Shown piece by piece: positions 1 to 6,434 of a stretch of DNA of 8,175 bases. Under the pieces are notes generated by a model, which saw nothing but the letters and a program-made list of their open reading frames with translations, ran no database searches and was not told where the DNA came from. The DNA is from Ardenticatenia bacterium. GTDB lineage: Bacteria > Chloroflexota > Anaerolineae > Aggregatilineales > Aggregatilineaceae. The stretch is taken from NCBI GenBank assembly GCA_026984385.1, contig JALSSH010000514.1:1-8175 (forward strand). The letters run 5' to 3'. Position 1 is the first letter of the stretch, and each line of letters begins with the position of its first letter. The translations under genes were made by a program, and so were the position numbers.

Positions 1-457
1 TATCGGTGGTGACCGCTTCCGGCACACCGACCACCCACCCGAACTCCACCACGCTTTTACGTGGGATACTGCGCTTCCCCTCGGTGATCAAAATGCCTTC
101 GATATCGTCCATCGCGCAGCTTTGCAACAACTCGCTGATCGTTTCCGCATCGGAAAGGTTCGCGGTGCGTGCGATAAAGTCGCTGTCGGCGTTGATGCGG
201 TTGGCGTTGAACTCTTGGCAGCCCGCACAAAGCGGCACGCCGTCGTCTTCCCGCAAAATGCGGAAGAGGTGTTCGGCCTGGATATGTTTGTACATATCCC
301 CGCTGATGGCGTTGACGTTTTGCAAGCGGCCCTCTTGGTCTACGATGTTGACCATGCGCGTCTGGATTTGGTTGCCTTCGCCGCCTTCGTTGTTCAGACT
401 GTGCATATCCAACGTGGCGCGGGCGCTGATCGAAAGGCTGTAAAGTGAGCGGGTCAT
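1..457 (-). CDS. cas7: Cas7, DevR/Cst2/Csa2-type Cascade backbone subunit (5' part only)
   Basis: Seen: 152 codons run from ATG 457-455 to the window edge, so the C-terminal part is missing. The N-terminus carries the DevR/Cst2/Csa2 Cas7 signature: SLSISARATLDMHSLNNEGG at residues 7-26, followed by GNQIQTRM (28-35), then AISGDMYKHIQAEHL (50-64), a CxxC pair (C77, C80), and RKSVVEFGWVVG (133-144). Known of the family: Cas7 is an RRM/RAMP-fold protein that polymerises along the crRNA spacer to form the backbone of a type I Cascade and places the target strand for Cas3. This flavour of Cas7 is usual in I-A and I-B-like systems. The start is supported by AGGAGG at 470-465, seven bases upstream. 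Its ATG overlaps the cas8 stop as ATGA, so translation is probably coupled to cas8. cas5 is the gene expected next, outside the window. Confidence 0.93.
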   Translation of the reverse strand, partial: MTRSLYSLSISARATLDMHSLNNEGGEGNQIQTRMVNIVDQEGRLQNVNAISGDMYKHIQAEHLFRILREDDGVPLCAGCQEFNANRINADSDFIARTANLSDAETISELLQSCAMDDIEGILITEGKRSIPRKSVVEFGWVVGVPEAVTTD

Positions 458-2181
458 GCGGTTTCCTCCTGATTTTCTGCTTGTTCGGTGGATTCATCTT
501 CATCACGGGGCACACGGGCGTACCCATAGGCGATCAACAAGTTGGCGACCGTTTCTGAGCCGTACTCGTCGATCAGCCAAATGATGTCGTCAATGTCGGA
601 CGTTTTGACGCTGCGGCGGTAGGGTTTGGGGCGCGTTTCCATCACTTGGGCGTTTTCCGCGTTGTACTTGTGCAGGAAGTCGCTCAGGGCGGCGATGAAG
701 GCTTCGGGGTAGCGGGCTTTGCGCGCCAGTTCCTGGCCCAGCCCATAGCGGACGTCATATTTGCGGTCACCTTGTTTCTTGCGATATTGTGCGGTGACGG
801 TGCTTTGACGGATCGCATAGGCGATGTTTTGGAATCCTGGGGTTTCCAGGATACGCGAGAGGGGTTTTTCTGTGCTCATAATCAACCTTTCTATAAACTC
901 AGTGCTCAACGGATAAGCGTACCGATTTTGCTCGCGCTGGCTGATGTAGTAGCCGGCGAAAGCGTTGGTGAAGCGGAAGAACGCGGCCAGGTCGTCGCCG
1001 GAGATGAAGTCCCGTAAGTGTTGCAGCAGCGTGAAAGCGTCGCTGTGCGACTCGTCAAACTGCCGCGCCACCTTTTCCAACTCGGTGAGCACACCGCAAT
1101 CCGGATCGGTGTAAACGTTCAAATCGTCACGCGAGGTCACTTGCACCCACCCCGGAAGCGCGATAAACGACATATTCATCGTGGCGGCGGCGTTGCCCAA
1201 GTCCTTGTAAAAAGCTGTGTCGAACCCTGCTACAATGTGTTTGGGGCTTTGACGGCGGAGCAAACGCAACACGAGACTTTCCTCGCGCTGGGCGTGCTCC
1301 AACAGCCTCTGCGTGTAACGCAGCGCGGCCAGGATATCGAACTTGGTTGACGTTTCCGCCGACATGCTCGCCCGAAAGTCGCTCATCACCGCCCCGCTGG
1401 TGGAAAGTGCCAGCTCTCGCGGGGCGAGCACAAACGTTTTGCGATCCTTTGCGCCGCGCACGGTGCGCGTGAGGGCGGCTTCGTAAAAACCCACCGCCTT
1501 CAGCCACTCCACCAGCCAAAAGTTCGGGATGTTGCCGATGCTGAGACCGTCGGCCTTAGATTTGTTCTGCCCCTTGCCCTGGTCGGGGTTGTAAAGCTGT
1601 AGACAGGTGGTTTCCGCTTTAATATCTTTTGGCGCGCCCAGTTGTTTCCAGCCAGCCAACGCCGCTGCGTAGTCGTTCGGCGTGGCGCTGTGCAACGCCA
1701 AGAGCAGCTCCAGCGCCGCGCTTTGCAGCGCCTCCAAGCGCCACCAGTCCACCACCATACGGTTATAGCCGCTCAACGCGCCCGGGTTGATCGCGCGTTC
1801 GATCTCCCAGTACGACGGCAAGGGCGGTAGATTTTCTGCGCCGGCCTTACGGGCGGCGTAGTACAAATTGACTCGTTCCCGATCCGCTGCGTAGTCCAAC
1901 GCGGGGATGTCTTCCGGCAGTGAAGCGGCGTTCTTCTCCGTGCGGATCGCCGGAATCGGGCTTATGCGAGCGACGGCAAGCGTTTCGACGGTGGCGTGCT
2001 CCAAAGGTGGCGAGCACGTCAGGTGAAAGTAGCTGCCGCGATCGGTGATAAGCACATTACCTCTGCTCGGCTCTTGGCGTTCCAAGAGGTCGGCCAGCAC
2101 CCGCGCCAAGCCGAAGGCGGTCAGCGTGTCGGCGAAGGTGCGGCTAACCTTGTCTACGAAAAACTGGCGGTATACGTCCAT
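454..2181 (-). CDS. cas8: Cas8-like large subunit of type I Cascade, subtype unresolved
   Basis: Role is inferred mainly from position between cas3 and cas7 and from size: 575 residues, typical of a Cas8 large subunit, which recognises the PAM and recruits Cas3. Seen: an N-terminal half with a striking motif QGKGQNKSKADGLSIGN (201-217), then an aromatic stretch NFWLVEWLKAVGFYEAAL (220-237) and VRGAKDRKTFVLAP (241-254). The C-terminal half (about 375-556) looks mostly helical, as expected of the small-subunit-like end of Cas8, and ends in a very acidic tail (559-575). No CxxC zinc finger is present, unlike Cas8b1/Cst1 types. The reading frame opens further to a TTG at 2196, but AAGGAG at 2192-2187 sits five bases before ATG 2181, which I take as the start. 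The gap to the cas3 stop is 33 bases. Subtype (I-A, I-B or another) cannot be settled by eye. Alternative: another Cas subunit of similar size, which the order makes less likely. Confidence 0.72.
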   Translation of the reverse strand: MDVYRQFFVDKVSRTFADTLTAFGLARVLADLLERQEPSRGNVLITDRGSYFHLTCSPPLEHATVETLAVARISPIPAIRTEKNAASLPEDIPALDYAADRERVNLYYAARKAGAENLPPLPSYWEIERAINPGALSGYNRMVVDWWRLEALQSAALELLLALHSATPNDYAAALAGWKQLGAPKDIKAETTCLQLYNPDQGKGQNKSKADGLSIGNIPNFWLVEWLKAVGFYEAALTRTVRGAKDRKTFVLAPRELALSTSGAVMSDFRASMSAETSTKFDILAALRYTQRLLEHAQREESLVLRLLRRQSPKHIVAGFDTAFYKDLGNAAATMNMSFIALPGWVQVTSRDDLNVYTDPDCGVLTELEKVARQFDESHSDAFTLLQHLRDFISGDDLAAFFRFTNAFAGYYISQREQNRYAYPLSTEFIERLIMSTEKPLSRILETPGFQNIAYAIRQSTVTAQYRKKQGDRKYDVRYGLGQELARKARYPEAFIAALSDFLHKYNAENAQVMETRPKPYRRSVKTSDIDDIIWLIDEYGSETVANLLIAYGYARVPRDEDESTEQAENQEETA

Positions 2182-2186
2182 AGCTT

Positions 2187-2192
2187 CTCCTT
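2187..2192 (-). promoter_or_regulatory. Ribosome binding site of cas8 that decides its start
   Basis: Minus-strand AAGGAG lies five bases before ATG 2181. It falls inside the longer reading frame that begins at TTG 2196. The TTG itself has no good Shine-Dalgarno sequence upstream. The shorter, 575-residue protein is therefore preferred. Confidence 0.75.
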
Positions 2193-2214
2193 CCAAGACA
2201 AACGGAGTTCTCTT

Positions 2215-4641
2215 TTACATGATCTGTAATGTTCCTAATCGCGTTCCCTCCTGGTCGGCTCTGCGCAACACGCGCACGATCAATACATACGCCCAAAATG
2301 CGCTCAAATCGCGTTCCGGTTGTGCGATGATGTCCCTAGCGCCCGCGTCGGCAGGCATGGGTTCTTCCACGCCCAGCAACTCCAACGGCACGTCTGCCAA
2401 TTGCGGCACGCGGACATGACGAACTGCGTCCGCAAGCAGCCGAAAGGCGCGGTTCATTTCCGAAGTGGGAGCGTGGTGGCGAGCAATCGCGCTGAAGGCC
2501 GCGTCTGTGAGCGGGTGCTCCGGCCCGAAAGCCTGCGCCAAAGTGGGTAACACCGCCAGCGCCCCTTCGACCGCGTGCCAGGGGCGGCGGGGCATTTGCT
2601 GTTCGACAGCGCGGTGCTCCGCTGTAAAAAGATCGGTGTGGGCGTAGGCTTGGTCTGCTTGGGTGGCACGCCCGATCCGTTTTTGATAGTCGCGCACCCA
2701 ACGTTGCCACTTGGTATTGAGCTTGCCCACATCGTGGAGCAAGACGGCCAGCTCTGCCGCGTGGTGCACGCTGCCCTTCGGCCATCCGTAGCGTTGTTCC
2801 AAACGCTCCGCCGCCCAGACCATCTCACGCCAAAAGCTCTCCTCCCCGGCAAACGCCGCTTCGTGAACCAGCTCGATATGCTGCTCGTAGGTCTCCAGGC
2901 GATAGGTATGTCCGTTGGTGTCTCTCTGCTTAGGCGCTGGCGGTTGAGCCTGCCACGCCCCGCCTTGCTCCGGTAAAAAGCCCTGTTCCGGATCGTAGGT
3001 TGCCAGGTCCGGGTGCACAACGACGAGCGACGATCCCCACGCGCTTTGCGGTGTGCACAGCGGCTCCCAAACATAAGGGGACTGGTTGGCCTGGACAAGG
3101 TCGTTGTAGGCGTCCTTGTCCTTCACCCGCTGGAGGTAATAGATCGGCGTGTCGAGATCCAACTCGTCGGCTCTTTCCAGCCAGTGCTTGATGTACTTTT
3201 GCGCGGTGCCCGGGTGCAAGCCGAACGATGGCACGTTAAAAGGCGCCGCGAGCAGCGCATCCGGTTGGGCATGGATAATGATTTGTTGCTGTTGGATATC
3301 GCGAATGAGGTTACGCGCGTCCTCGCCCTCGTCCCCACGCATAACGGCGAACATCCGACGGCGGTGGCTGGAGGACGCGGCGCGCAGCTCCTCAATGATG
3401 GCGCGGTCACGTGGGCCGTGCACTTCGGAGATCACGTTTAGTTCCTCGCGGTAGTTCAAGGCGGCCCCGTCACGTGCGCGGAACTCTTGGAGTGTGCAGC
3501 TAAACTCGTCCTCTTGCTTTTTGTACGGCATCACGTTTTCCAGCAAGTCAAGCGTTTCGCCGTCGCCCGGGCTGTAGGCGTATCGGTAGATGAAAACGTC
3601 GCCCTCGTCTCCCTCATAGCGCGCACAACGCCCGGCTCGTTGCACAATGGCGTTGGCGGGGGCAAGCTCGGTGTGTAGGGCCGTGCTGGTGATGTCCACG
3701 CCCACCTCAATAGCCTGGGTCGAGACGACAATCAAGCTGCCCTCTTGGCGTCCGTTTTTGCCAAAGTAGGCATGGATTTCCGCCTCGATGCGGTCGCGGT
3801 CTTCGCGCAAAAAGCGGCTGTGCAACAGCAACACGCGCGTATCTGTGCCGTGTGTCGCTTCACGGAGCTGTTGATATATCCAGCGCGCGCGGTCCACCGT
3901 GTTACAGATCACTAGAGAGCGGTCTTGGTGCTGCTCCAAAACATGGTGTGCTGAAAGCGGGGCGTCTTCCACCACGTGATAGCGGCGCGTTTTGCGTTGC
4001 GGGGGAAGCGCTTGGAGCTGTTCCAGTTCTTCCGCACTGCCCGGCACGATCACCGCGCCCAGCTCTTCGGCCAGCGCTTCGAGCATCGGGCCGCTGAAGG
4101 TGGCCGTCATCAGTACAAAGGGCACCATGCCGCTCAGCATTTGGAGCATGTGCAGCGTCGTTGGCAGCGTGGAGACGGGGTCGTAAAGGTGAAATTCGTC
4201 AAAGACCAGGTACGCAGAGAGCACCGCTCCGGCGTTAAGATTGGCTTGGCTGTGCGGCAAGCTGTACGGAGAAAGTAAAAAACTGCTCAGCGTCTGGTCA
4301 ATGGTGGCAAAAACCAAGTTGGAAGCCAACAGCCGATCGTCCGGACGGTCACCGGTTTGGATGGCAACGGAAATATCCAGGCCATATTCCCGATTGTAAG
4401 GCTCGACGGCTCGCTTATATTCGCGCACGAACTGCTTAGCCAGCACACGCATCGGCACGGAGTAAATGCACTTGTGCGGGAAGCTGTTGTGTCGCGGCGA
4501 TTGGTAATCTTGCGCTTCCAAAAACGGGTACAGCGCGGCCCGTGTCTTGCCGGAGCCGGTCGGCGCTTGCAAGATAACGCTCTGGCCCTCGGCCAAAAGG
4601 TCAAAGACGCGCTCTTGGTGCGGCCAAAGTTTTATACGCAT
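2215..4641 (-). CDS. cas3: Cas3 helicase-nuclease with C-terminal HD domain
   Basis: Cas3 is recruited to Cascade-bound DNA, unwinds it with ATP and degrades one strand. Seen: 808 residues. Helicase domain 1 has Walker A APTGSGKT (26-33), the DEFH box (148-151) and TAT (179-181). Helicase domain 2 has LLLHSRF (271-277), STQAIEVGVDI (307-317) and QRAGRCAR (334-341). The HD nuclease follows at about 584-800: H588, the HDVGK core (636-640), H676, a second histidine pair (722-723) and an RRAD motif ending at D796. Known: most Cas3 proteins are HD-then-helicase; the helicase-HD order is described for subtype I-G (formerly I-U). All catalytic motifs look intact. The start ATG 4641 abuts the TAA of the WYL gene with no intervening base, and GGGGAGGA at 4653-4646 lies within that gene's 3' end, so translation is probably coupled. 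The downstream neighbour is cas8. Confidence 0.95.
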   Translation of the reverse strand: MRIKLWPHQERVFDLLAEGQSVILQAPTGSGKTRAALYPFLEAQDYQSPRHNSFPHKCIYSVPMRVLAKQFVREYKRAVEPYNREYGLDISVAIQTGDRPDDRLLASNLVFATIDQTLSSFLLSPYSLPHSQANLNAGAVLSAYLVFDEFHLYDPVSTLPTTLHMLQMLSGMVPFVLMTATFSGPMLEALAEELGAVIVPGSAEELEQLQALPPQRKTRRYHVVEDAPLSAHHVLEQHQDRSLVICNTVDRARWIYQQLREATHGTDTRVLLLHSRFLREDRDRIEAEIHAYFGKNGRQEGSLIVVSTQAIEVGVDITSTALHTELAPANAIVQRAGRCARYEGDEGDVFIYRYAYSPGDGETLDLLENVMPYKKQEDEFSCTLQEFRARDGAALNYREELNVISEVHGPRDRAIIEELRAASSSHRRRMFAVMRGDEGEDARNLIRDIQQQQIIIHAQPDALLAAPFNVPSFGLHPGTAQKYIKHWLERADELDLDTPIYYLQRVKDKDAYNDLVQANQSPYVWEPLCTPQSAWGSSLVVVHPDLATYDPEQGFLPEQGGAWQAQPPAPKQRDTNGHTYRLETYEQHIELVHEAAFAGEESFWREMVWAAERLEQRYGWPKGSVHHAAELAVLLHDVGKLNTKWQRWVRDYQKRIGRATQADQAYAHTDLFTAEHRAVEQQMPRRPWHAVEGALAVLPTLAQAFGPEHPLTDAAFSAIARHHAPTSEMNRAFRLLADAVRHVRVPQLADVPLELLGVEEPMPADAGARDIIAQPERDLSAFWAYVLIVRVLRRADQEGTRLGTLQIM

Positions 4642-5682
4642 TTAGTCCTCCCCAAAAATATCTGCAAAACGGGCGTGTTTGTCCTCATCGTCTGCGCGGG
4701 ACGTGCGCCAACCGTAAAGATAGGCCCAACGCCGCGCTTCACCAGAGAGGCTTTCGCGCAGCTCTTGCGGGGCCACCACTTCACAATTGGCGCCCCATGT
4801 TCTGATCCAGGGCAAAAGGTCGGTGGTGTCGGCAACTTCGAAGGTGGCGAGCAAATACCCTTCGCGTTCGTCGTCCCAAGTGAGCTGCTGAGAGGGATGC
4901 CAATAGGTTTCTTGCACACGTTTGGCTACCGAAGGATGAAAACGCAGCACGACCTGCACCGTCTGCTCACCGTAATAAATTGACCACGCATTGCGCAGCA
5001 GCTCTACGCCGGGGAAGTCCGCCGGAATGACGTATTCGCTGCGGAGTAACTCGGCCTGGGCGATGCGCTCGATCTTATAGGTGCGCAGCGTGTCCACGAC
5101 GCTGCTATACCCGATGGCATACGTAGCAAACCCAATGGCGGAAGGTTCGAGCAAATACGGCGAAAACGTTGTCCGAAAAGGTCGTCCACGATAGGGATGG
5201 TAGACAATTTCCATCTGACGACGATAAAGATAGGCGCGCATCATGGTGCGAAAGATGTCCTCGTAGTCTGAGGACATGGGGCGATTAGCCAGTTCCTGAG
5301 CCGCATGGTAGATATCCTCGCTCACGCCGGCGTCGCTGCTGAGCACTTCGGCGAGCTTCACGAGCACATTTTCCGCAGCTTCGTTGCGCTTGTCGCTGTG
5401 TTTGACAAACAACCGTGCCGCCAAGTAGAGCGTCATGGCTTCTTCCGGTTGAAGCTCAATGGGACGCAACACCATCGGTTGGCGTGCGAGGGCGTACCAC
5501 AGTGGCCCGTCCTTTTCCACGCGCCCCTGGGTTTCCAAATCGCGCAAATAGTTGTTGACCGTGCGGCGGTCAAAGTTCAGGGTCTCGGAAATTTCACGCT
5601 CGGTCAGTCCCTCGGAGCGCCGCAATAGCGCCTCTACGCGCCGCAAACGCTCCAATTTGGTGTGTTCCGGTATACGTGCCAT
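4642..5682 (-). CDS. HTH-WYL-domain transcription regulator of the cas operon
   Basis: Seen: 346 residues. An N-terminal winged HTH of the DeoR/HTH_11 kind spans about 8-64, with recognition helix FDRRTVNNYLRDLE (37-50). A WYL domain spans about 155-212, with MEIVYHPYRGRPFRTTFSPY (157-176) and R200...KIERI (203-207). A WCX-like C-terminal extension follows (about 242-318), ending in WIRTWGANCEVVAPQELRE (292-310). The eponymous W-Y-L triplet reads roughly TYAI (187-190). Known: WYL regulators bind nucleic-acid or nucleotide ligands and often control cas and other defence operons. Inferred: autoregulation and control of cas3-cas8-cas7, because it is the first gene of that operon and ends flush against cas3 (TAA then ATG). 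The frame extends to TTG 5730, but GGAGGGG at 5692-5686 and the TATAAT at 5704-5699 favour ATG 5682. Repressor or activator cannot be told from sequence. Confidence 0.9.
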   Translation of the reverse strand: MARIPEHTKLERLRRVEALLRRSEGLTEREISETLNFDRRTVNNYLRDLETQGRVEKDGPLWYALARQPMVLRPIELQPEEAMTLYLAARLFVKHSDKRNEAAENVLVKLAEVLSSDAGVSEDIYHAAQELANRPMSSDYEDIFRTMMRAYLYRRQMEIVYHPYRGRPFRTTFSPYLLEPSAIGFATYAIGYSSVVDTLRTYKIERIAQAELLRSEYVIPADFPGVELLRNAWSIYYGEQTVQVVLRFHPSVAKRVQETYWHPSQQLTWDDEREGYLLATFEVADTTDLLPWIRTWGANCEVVAPQELRESLSGEARRWAYLYGWRTSRADDEDKHARFADIFGED

Positions 5683-5685
5683 AAG

Positions 5686-5692
5686 CCCCTCC
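5686..5692 (-). promoter_or_regulatory. Ribosome binding site of the WYL regulator
   Basis: Minus-strand GGAGGGG ends three bases before ATG 5682, and its GGAGG core lies five bases before it. It selects this ATG over the upstream TTG at 5730. Confidence 0.7.
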
Positions 5693-5698
5693 GCGTTA

Positions 5699-5704
5699 AT
5701 TATA
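5699..5704 (-). promoter_or_regulatory. Likely -10 element (TATAAT) of the WYL-cas operon promoter
   Basis: Seen: a perfect minus-strand TATAAT, 16 bases before the WYL start codon. Transcription would begin near 5690-5692, giving a leader of only about 8-10 bases, most of it the Shine-Dalgarno itself. No good -35 hexamer lies 16-18 bases upstream; TTGCGC occurs at about 20 bases. A weak -35 would fit a promoter needing an activator or held by a repressor, which is inference. Confidence 0.5.
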
Positions 5705-5765
5705 CGTCTTACTTTACTAGGGTAGCGCAAATCTCCGCCATGTCTACTTTTAGTGTAAAGGCGAG

Positions 5766-5784
5766 TTGGAAATTATTTTTCCAA
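5766..5784. promoter_or_regulatory. Perfect 7-bp palindrome with 5-base spacer, candidate operator
   Basis: TTGGAAA (5766-5772), spacer TTATT, TTTCCAA (5778-5784). It lies about 60-80 bases upstream of the TATAAT of the WYL-cas operon. The dyad symmetry suits a dimeric regulator, possibly the WYL protein itself. Binding is inference; a weak RNA hairpin is the alternative. Confidence 0.35.
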
Positions 5785-5785
5785 G

Positions 5786-5834
5786 CCTCCCCAAAAGTCA
5801 CTGTTAACCATGCGGGAGGTGCTTTTTGGAGAGG
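5786..5834. repeat. Imperfect inverted repeat upstream of the WYL promoter
   Basis: CCTCCCCAAAA at 5786-5796 pairs with TTTTGGAGAGG at 5824-5834: 10 of 11 positions match, with a 27-base loop. It lies next to the palindrome at 5766-5784. On the minus strand no T-run follows it, so it does not look like an intrinsic terminator. Its role is unknown. Confidence 0.35.
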
Positions 5835-5960
5835 GGCGGTTAGCGTGTGGCGTGGGATATTTTCCGTGTGGGGGGCTTTGGGGCAGGTTTTTGAGGTTGG
5901 GGTAAGCGTGAGGGTACGAGAGTGCTGAACGGGCAAGTTAGGGAAGGTTTCTTGGGTTGA
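5811..5960 (-). terminator. C-rich, G-poor tract on the transcript strand, possible Rho-use (rut) region
   Basis: By hand count the plus strand holds about 70 G and only about 15 C in these 150 bases. RNA made in the direction of the genes would be about 47% C and 10% G with little pairing, the composition known for Rho-loading sites. It lies downstream of the CARF gene and ahead of the WYL promoter, a sensible place to stop read-through from the III-B operon. No intrinsic terminator (GC stem followed by T-run on the minus strand) was found there. The role is inference from composition alone. Confidence 0.3.
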
Positions 5961-6063
5961 TGGCAGTAAGCGATCGATCCGGCCACAAGATTAACCAGGA
6001 AGTTAGCGATGTTGCGGTGGCGTGTGTGTTCAGTATAACCTTATCCAAGTTCAACTACGTACT

Positions 6064-6076
6064 TCGACAGCGTCGA
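6064..6076. repeat. Short perfect palindrome
   Basis: TCGAC, spacer AGC, GTCGA. A 5-bp stem with a 3-base loop in the intergenic region. Possibly chance; no associated motif. Confidence 0.25.
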
Positions 6077-6163
6077 CGAACTCTTGCTTTCACAAACGTT
6101 GTTCCCAGATCGGCTCGAAAACACGGCTTTTATCCCAAACTCAGGCTATCTAATCTTGATAAA

Positions 6164-6265
6164 GGGGTGCATTCCAGATTTAGGCACAACGCTTGCAGGC
6201 GTTCTCTTGCGGGGTTGTGGGCAGCGCCCCACAAAAAACTTGCCCCTGGACTTGGAATGCACCCT
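6164..6265. repeat. 102-base palindromic element with internal hairpins (MITE/REP-like or structured RNA)
   Basis: The ends are a perfect 12-bp inverted repeat: GGGTGCATTCCA (6165-6176) and TGGAATGCACCC (6253-6264), extended as RNA by a G-U pair on each side. Inside lie two further hairpins: AACGC/GCGTT with a TTGCAG loop (6188-6203), and TTGTGGG/CCCACAA with a CAGCGC loop (6215-6234). GGGG (6211-6214) can also pair with CCCC (6243-6246) around the second hairpin. Such nested symmetry is typical of small non-autonomous mobile elements, REP-type repeats or folded RNAs. I see no clear target-site duplication. On the plus strand a T6 run begins eight bases after the element (6274-6279), which would allow an RNA ending there; no plus-strand promoter was recognised. 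Confidence 0.5.
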
Positions 6266-6285
6266 GGATCACGTTTTTTCGCCCT

Positions 6286-6328
6286 ATTTTCGCGTCGAAA
6301 GCGCGTTTTGCGGGTTCTATGCGAAAAT
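6286..6328. repeat. 8-bp inverted repeat in a CG/A-T-run-rich segment
   Basis: ATTTTCGC (6286-6293) and GCGAAAAT (6321-6328) are exact inverted copies with a 27-base interval. The interval itself contains near-palindromic AAAGCGCGTTTT. It directly follows the 102-base element and may belong to it. Function unknown. Confidence 0.3.
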
Positions 6329-6434
6329 CGGCGCTCCGTGTTATAGAGCCGCTAGGGGTACTAGAGATTGCATAACAAGAGTTTTTTTGGTCCCCTTAAT
6401 ATGGATAGTCTCACTCTGGCTGCAGATTTCGCGC

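Larger units (their letters stand above)
5731..6434. other. Intergenic region between the III-B effector gene and the cas operon
   Basis: This stretch of about 700 bases has no convincing gene. The open frames on the plus strand here (from TTG 5957 and TTG 6084) have no clear Shine-Dalgarno at proper distance, recognisable motifs or protein-like composition, and they run through palindromic DNA. The region holds, from high to low coordinate: A/T runs and short inverted repeats just after the CARF gene, a 102-base palindromic element (6164-6265), a small palindrome (6064-6076), a G-skewed tract (5811-5960), two inverted repeats (5766-5834) and the promoter of the WYL gene. No repeat-spacer periodicity of a CRISPR array is visible. 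Confidence 0.7.

Noticed and set aside
2182..2196. Longer cas8 start at TTG 2196
   Set aside because: The TTG has no ribosome site, whereas AAGGAG stands five bases before ATG 2181.
2454..3098. Minus-strand open frame of 214 codons in another frame inside cas3
   Set aside because: It overlaps the HD-domain coding region of cas3 entirely and has low-complexity Arg/Ser/Thr composition typical of an out-of-frame reading.
4357..4983. Plus-strand open frame of 208 codons opposite cas3 and the WYL gene
   Set aside because: It lies antisense across two confidently identified genes, straddles their junction and shows no protein motifs; it is a shadow of GC-rich coding DNA.
5683..5730. Longer WYL regulator start at TTG 5730
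   Set aside because: The extension contains the perfect TATAAT and the GGAGGGG site that serve ATG 5682, and its residues do not belong to the HTH domain.
6215..6240. Hairpin TTGTGGG/CCCACAA as an intrinsic terminator of the III-B operon
   Set aside because: On the minus-strand transcript the T-run comes before the stem, not after it, so it does not fit an intrinsic terminator in the direction of the genes.
5731..6434. A CRISPR array or degenerate repeats in the long intergenic region
   Set aside because: No direct repeat of 25-37 bases recurs at regular spacing; the symmetry found is inverted, not direct.
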